Source: Cytophagales bacterium (lineage in GTDB: Bacteria > Bacteroidota > Bacteroidia > Cytophagales > ES-bin-26). From it: a DNA stretch of 6,675 nucleotides. Shown piece after piece: positions 5,059 through 6,675 of the stretch; the stretch's first letter is position 1; each line of letters starts with the position of its first letter. The stretch covers positions 1 through 6,675 of the forward strand of contig JACMKY010000231.1 of the NCBI GenBank assembly GCA_014379925.1, read 5' to 3'. The translations under genes were made by a program, and so were the position numbers. The notes under the pieces are model-generated. The model was given only the letters and a program-made list of their open reading frames with translations. It made no database searches and was not told the origin of the DNA.

Positions 5059-6159
5059 ATGGTCACGAAAACTATTTTCCCTTCCCTTGTCCTGTCGGTG
5101 GCGCTGCTTTTGGGCGGCGTGGCGTACGGTCAGAAGGCCGGGCAGCCAAAAAACAAGCGGTCGCCCGCCGGGAAACCGGCCACGCCGGCCCAAGCCCAGG
5201 CCGAGCAACGCATGGGCGACGCAGTCACTTCTTTCCTGACTCTGCTGAAGGATGAGCAACGCGCCCAGGCCACGTTTCCCTTCGAGAGCGAAGAGCGCTA
5301 CGACTGGCATTTCGTGCCGCGCGAACGCAAAGGCCTGCCGCTGAAAAAGATGAACGAAGACCAGCGCAAGGCCGCCATGGCCATGATCCGGACGGGCCTC
5401 AGCGAGCAGGGATACGCCAAAGCCACGGCCATTATGGACCTGGAAAACGTGCTACGCGAACTGGAAAGCCGCCCGCCCGACGATACGCGCCGCGACCCCG
5501 TCAACTATTCGTTCAGCGTGTTCGGCACGCCTTCCGACGACCAACCCTGGGGCTGGCGCGTGGAGGGACACCACTTGTCCATGCACTTCTCTTCCGTTAC
5601 CCAGGACCTGGTGGTGGGTACGCCCGGCTTCATGGGCACCAACCCGGCCATCGTGCCGAGTGGTCCCCAAAAAGGAAAACAAGTGCTCAAGCAGGAAACC
5701 GACGTAGGGTACGCGCTGTTGCAATCCTTCACGCCCGAGCAACGCAAAAAGGCGATCTTCGCCGAAGCCTCCCCCTACGAGATTTTCACCGCCAACAGCC
5801 GGAAAGCGAAGATGGATACCACCGTGGGCATCGCGTTCGCGGAAATGAGCGCGGATCAGCAGAAAACGTTCCGGCAATTGCTGGACGTCTACATCCGGAA
5901 TTACCACAAGACCCTGGCCAACTACCAGATGGGGCAACTGGAAAAAGCGGGCCTGGACAAGCTCCATTTCGCCTGGGCGGGGAGCACCGACCGGACTACC
6001 GGGCACTACTACCGCATCCACGGTCCCACGCTGCTGATCGAGTTTGACAACACGCAGAACGATGCCAACCACGTGCACACCGCCGTGCGCGACCTGACCA
6101 ACGACTTCGCGGAAGACTTGCTGCGGGAACACTACCGGAAGCATCCCCACCAGAAGTAA
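5059..6159 (+). CDS. DUF3500 family secreted protein, 366 aa
   Basis: A signal peptide (MVTKTIFPSLVLSVALLLGG, cut near VAYG-Q at 24) is followed by a basic Pro/Lys-rich linker (about 27-45) and then a DUF3500 domain to the end. Features I associate with the family are a helical start (MGDAVTSFLTLLKDEQRAQA), WHFVPRERKGLPL (83-95), GWRVEGHHLSMHF (165-177), VVGTPGFMGTNPA (185-197), GHYYRIHGPTLLIEFDNTQN (315-334), HVHTAVRD (338-345) and NDFAEDLLREHY (348-359). His171, His172, His338 and His340 look suited to metal binding, but the biochemical function of this family is unknown to me. Length is ordinary. The ATG at 5059 begins the signal peptide; a possible start at 4999 would translate the tandem repeats into a Pro/Ser-rich 20-residue extension and is unlikely. 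The gene has an unusual hairpin leader just upstream and converges with the Dabb gene. Confidence 0.88.
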   Translation: MVTKTIFPSLVLSVALLLGGVAYGQKAGQPKNKRSPAGKPATPAQAQAEQRMGDAVTSFLTLLKDEQRAQATFPFESEERYDWHFVPRERKGLPLKKMNEDQRKAAMAMIRTGLSEQGYAKATAIMDLENVLRELESRPPDDTRRDPVNYSFSVFGTPSDDQPWGWRVEGHHLSMHFSSVTQDLVVGTPGFMGTNPAIVPSGPQKGKQVLKQETDVGYALLQSFTPEQRKKAIFAEASPYEIFTANSRKAKMDTTVGIAFAEMSADQQKTFRQLLDVYIRNYHKTLANYQMGQLEKAGLDKLHFAWAGSTDRTTGHYYRIHGPTLLIEFDNTQNDANHVHTAVRDLTNDFAEDLLREHYRKHPHQK

Positions 6160-6188
6160 GCCGTCCGGGGGTGGTCAGGTAGATTTTT

Positions 6189-6237
6189 GGCCGCTGGTCC
6201 GGCAACCGCGTCCGGTCCGTGCGTAGCGGCCGGTTGC
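6189..6237. terminator. candidate hairpin between convergent DUF3500 and Dabb genes
   Basis: GGCCGCT (6189-6195) pairs with AGCGGCC (6225-6231), and alternatively GCAACCG (6202-6208) pairs with CGGTTGC (6231-6237). Both are perfect 7-bp matches and mutually exclusive in part. The position, in the 79-bp gap between two gene 3' ends, suits a shared terminator. The only T-run (6184-6188) lies before the stem on the plus strand, which is the wrong side for an intrinsic terminator in that direction, so the call is tentative. Confidence 0.35.
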
Positions 6238-6238
6238 G

Positions 6239-6541
6239 CTACGCATCCACCGAATCGTACACCACCACCCGCGACCACAGGCCGGCGCACGTTTCTACGA
6301 ACTTCAGGTGAACGGGGTGCGTCTGGTAAACTTCCTGATCTTTCAGATCATTGAAAATTAGCAGCAGGGATAAAGTGTAGGAGGTATCGATTACGTCGCG
6401 GTTGGTGTTGGCGGGCACGCCGACGTGCACCGTTTGGATCGTTTCGATCTGACCGAGGCTCCGGATGCCTTCCAGTAAGCGGGCTTTTTCTTCTTGGTTA
6501 CCGGCGTTTTTCAGCCAGAAGTAGACGTGGTGGACAAACAT
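6239..6541 (-). CDS. Dabb domain (stress-responsive A/B barrel) protein, 100 aa
   Basis: The protein is one Dabb (dimeric alpha-beta barrel) domain with no signal peptide, so it is probably a small cytoplasmic dimer. The expected pattern is present: MFVHHVYFWLK (1-11) as the first strand with His4 and His5, a helix EEKARLLEGIRSL (17-29), a central strand VHVGVP (38-43), SLLLIFNDLKDQEVYQTHP (58-76) with HLKF (78-81), and a closing strand RVVVYDS (91-97). Length of about 100 residues is typical. Members have varied or unknown roles and I cannot assign a substrate. The ATG at 6541 is chosen because it starts at the first conserved strand; a start 28 codons earlier would add a non-conserved Ser/His/Pro-rich extension. 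A TAATTTTG box lies about 40 bases upstream on the same strand. Confidence 0.9.
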   Translation of the reverse strand: MFVHHVYFWLKNAGNQEEKARLLEGIRSLGQIETIQTVHVGVPANTNRDVIDTSYTLSLLLIFNDLKDQEVYQTHPVHLKFVETCAGLWSRVVVYDSVDA

Positions 6542-6580
6542 GGGCGGATGGATTGATGACGGATGAGTGGATTGGTCGGA

Positions 6581-6588
6581 CAAAATTA
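6581..6588 (-). promoter_or_regulatory. possible -7 box for the Dabb gene
   Basis: On the minus strand this reads TAATTTTG, an exact match to the Bacteroidota -7 consensus TAnnTTTG, 39 bases before the Dabb start codon. The nearest TTTG upstream (6601-6604 on the plus coordinates) is only 12 bases away instead of about 19-20, so the -33 element is not ideal. Confidence 0.4.
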
Positions 6589-6628
6589 GTTTAAATAAAA
6601 CAAAAGCCTTCCGGTCGATACGCAACCG

Positions 6629-6673
6629 TTAGGTCAGCACAACGGTACGCGCCGCCACCAAGGCGTATTTCAA
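6629..6673 (-). CDS. possible C-terminal end of a further minus-strand gene (partial)
   Basis: A minus-strand frame enters from the right edge and ends at TAA (6629-6631) with the peptide LKYALVAARTVVLT. A small hairpin, ACCGTT (6625-6630) with AACGGT (6641-6646), overlaps the stop, and the minus strand becomes T-rich about 20-40 bases later, as might follow a gene end. Another minus frame is also open to 6591, so the assignment is uncertain and no family can be named. If real, the gene lies 87 bp upstream of the Dabb gene on the same strand. Confidence 0.25.
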   Translation of the reverse strand: MKYALVAARTVVLT

Positions 6674-6675
6674 TC

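Noticed and set aside
5452..6150. A 232-codon minus-strand ORF opposite the DUF3500 gene
   Set aside because: It is a Val/Gly/His-rich antisense shadow of a gene with strong family motifs.

Overview
The window looks like chromosomal DNA from a GC-rich member of the Bacteroidota, most likely Cytophagales. The reasons are the gene families present (a TraB/GumN-family protein, a PhoD-like protein, a LacX/YeaD-type aldose epimerase, an LEA2-like lipoprotein, DUF3500 and Dabb), start codons without Shine-Dalgarno sequences, and -7 boxes resembling the Bacteroidota consensus TAnnTTTG. This placement is inferred from gene content and style, not from a database match. There is no sign of a phage, insertion sequence, CRISPR array, tRNA or rRNA.

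Layout: the first ~550 bases are AT-richer than the rest and hold a possible tail of an upstream gene and a small lipoprotein gene (+, 127-516). A 227-bp gap between convergent genes carries a nested palindromic element (688-731). A TraB/GumN-family protein gene lies on the minus strand (744-1670) and is divergent, across a 298-bp gap, from a PhoD-like secreted protein gene (+, 1969-2988). Further plus-strand genes are the aldose 1-epimerase family protein (3239-4114), the LEA2-like lipoprotein (4308-4907) and the DUF3500 protein (5059-6159). A Dabb-domain protein gene (6239-6541, minus) converges on the DUF3500 gene. The right edge may hold the last codons of another minus-strand gene.

The plus-strand genes are separated by 150-250 bp and look separately transcribed rather than forming one operon. 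Five of the seven complete products carry a signal peptide or lipobox, so the region mostly encodes cell-envelope or periplasmic proteins; the epimerase and the Dabb protein look cytoplasmic. I see no pathway linking all of them.

Two things deserve follow-up. First, the PhoD-like protein keeps the overall family layout but has replaced several expected metal-site residues, including the Cys and Tyr iron ligands, so it may be a pseudophosphatase or have an altered metal site. Second, the DUF3500 gene is preceded by three ~16-bp tandem repeats ending exactly at its start codon, the first of which pairs with an upstream inverted copy to form a long hairpin. I did not find a convincing undescribed multi-gene system.
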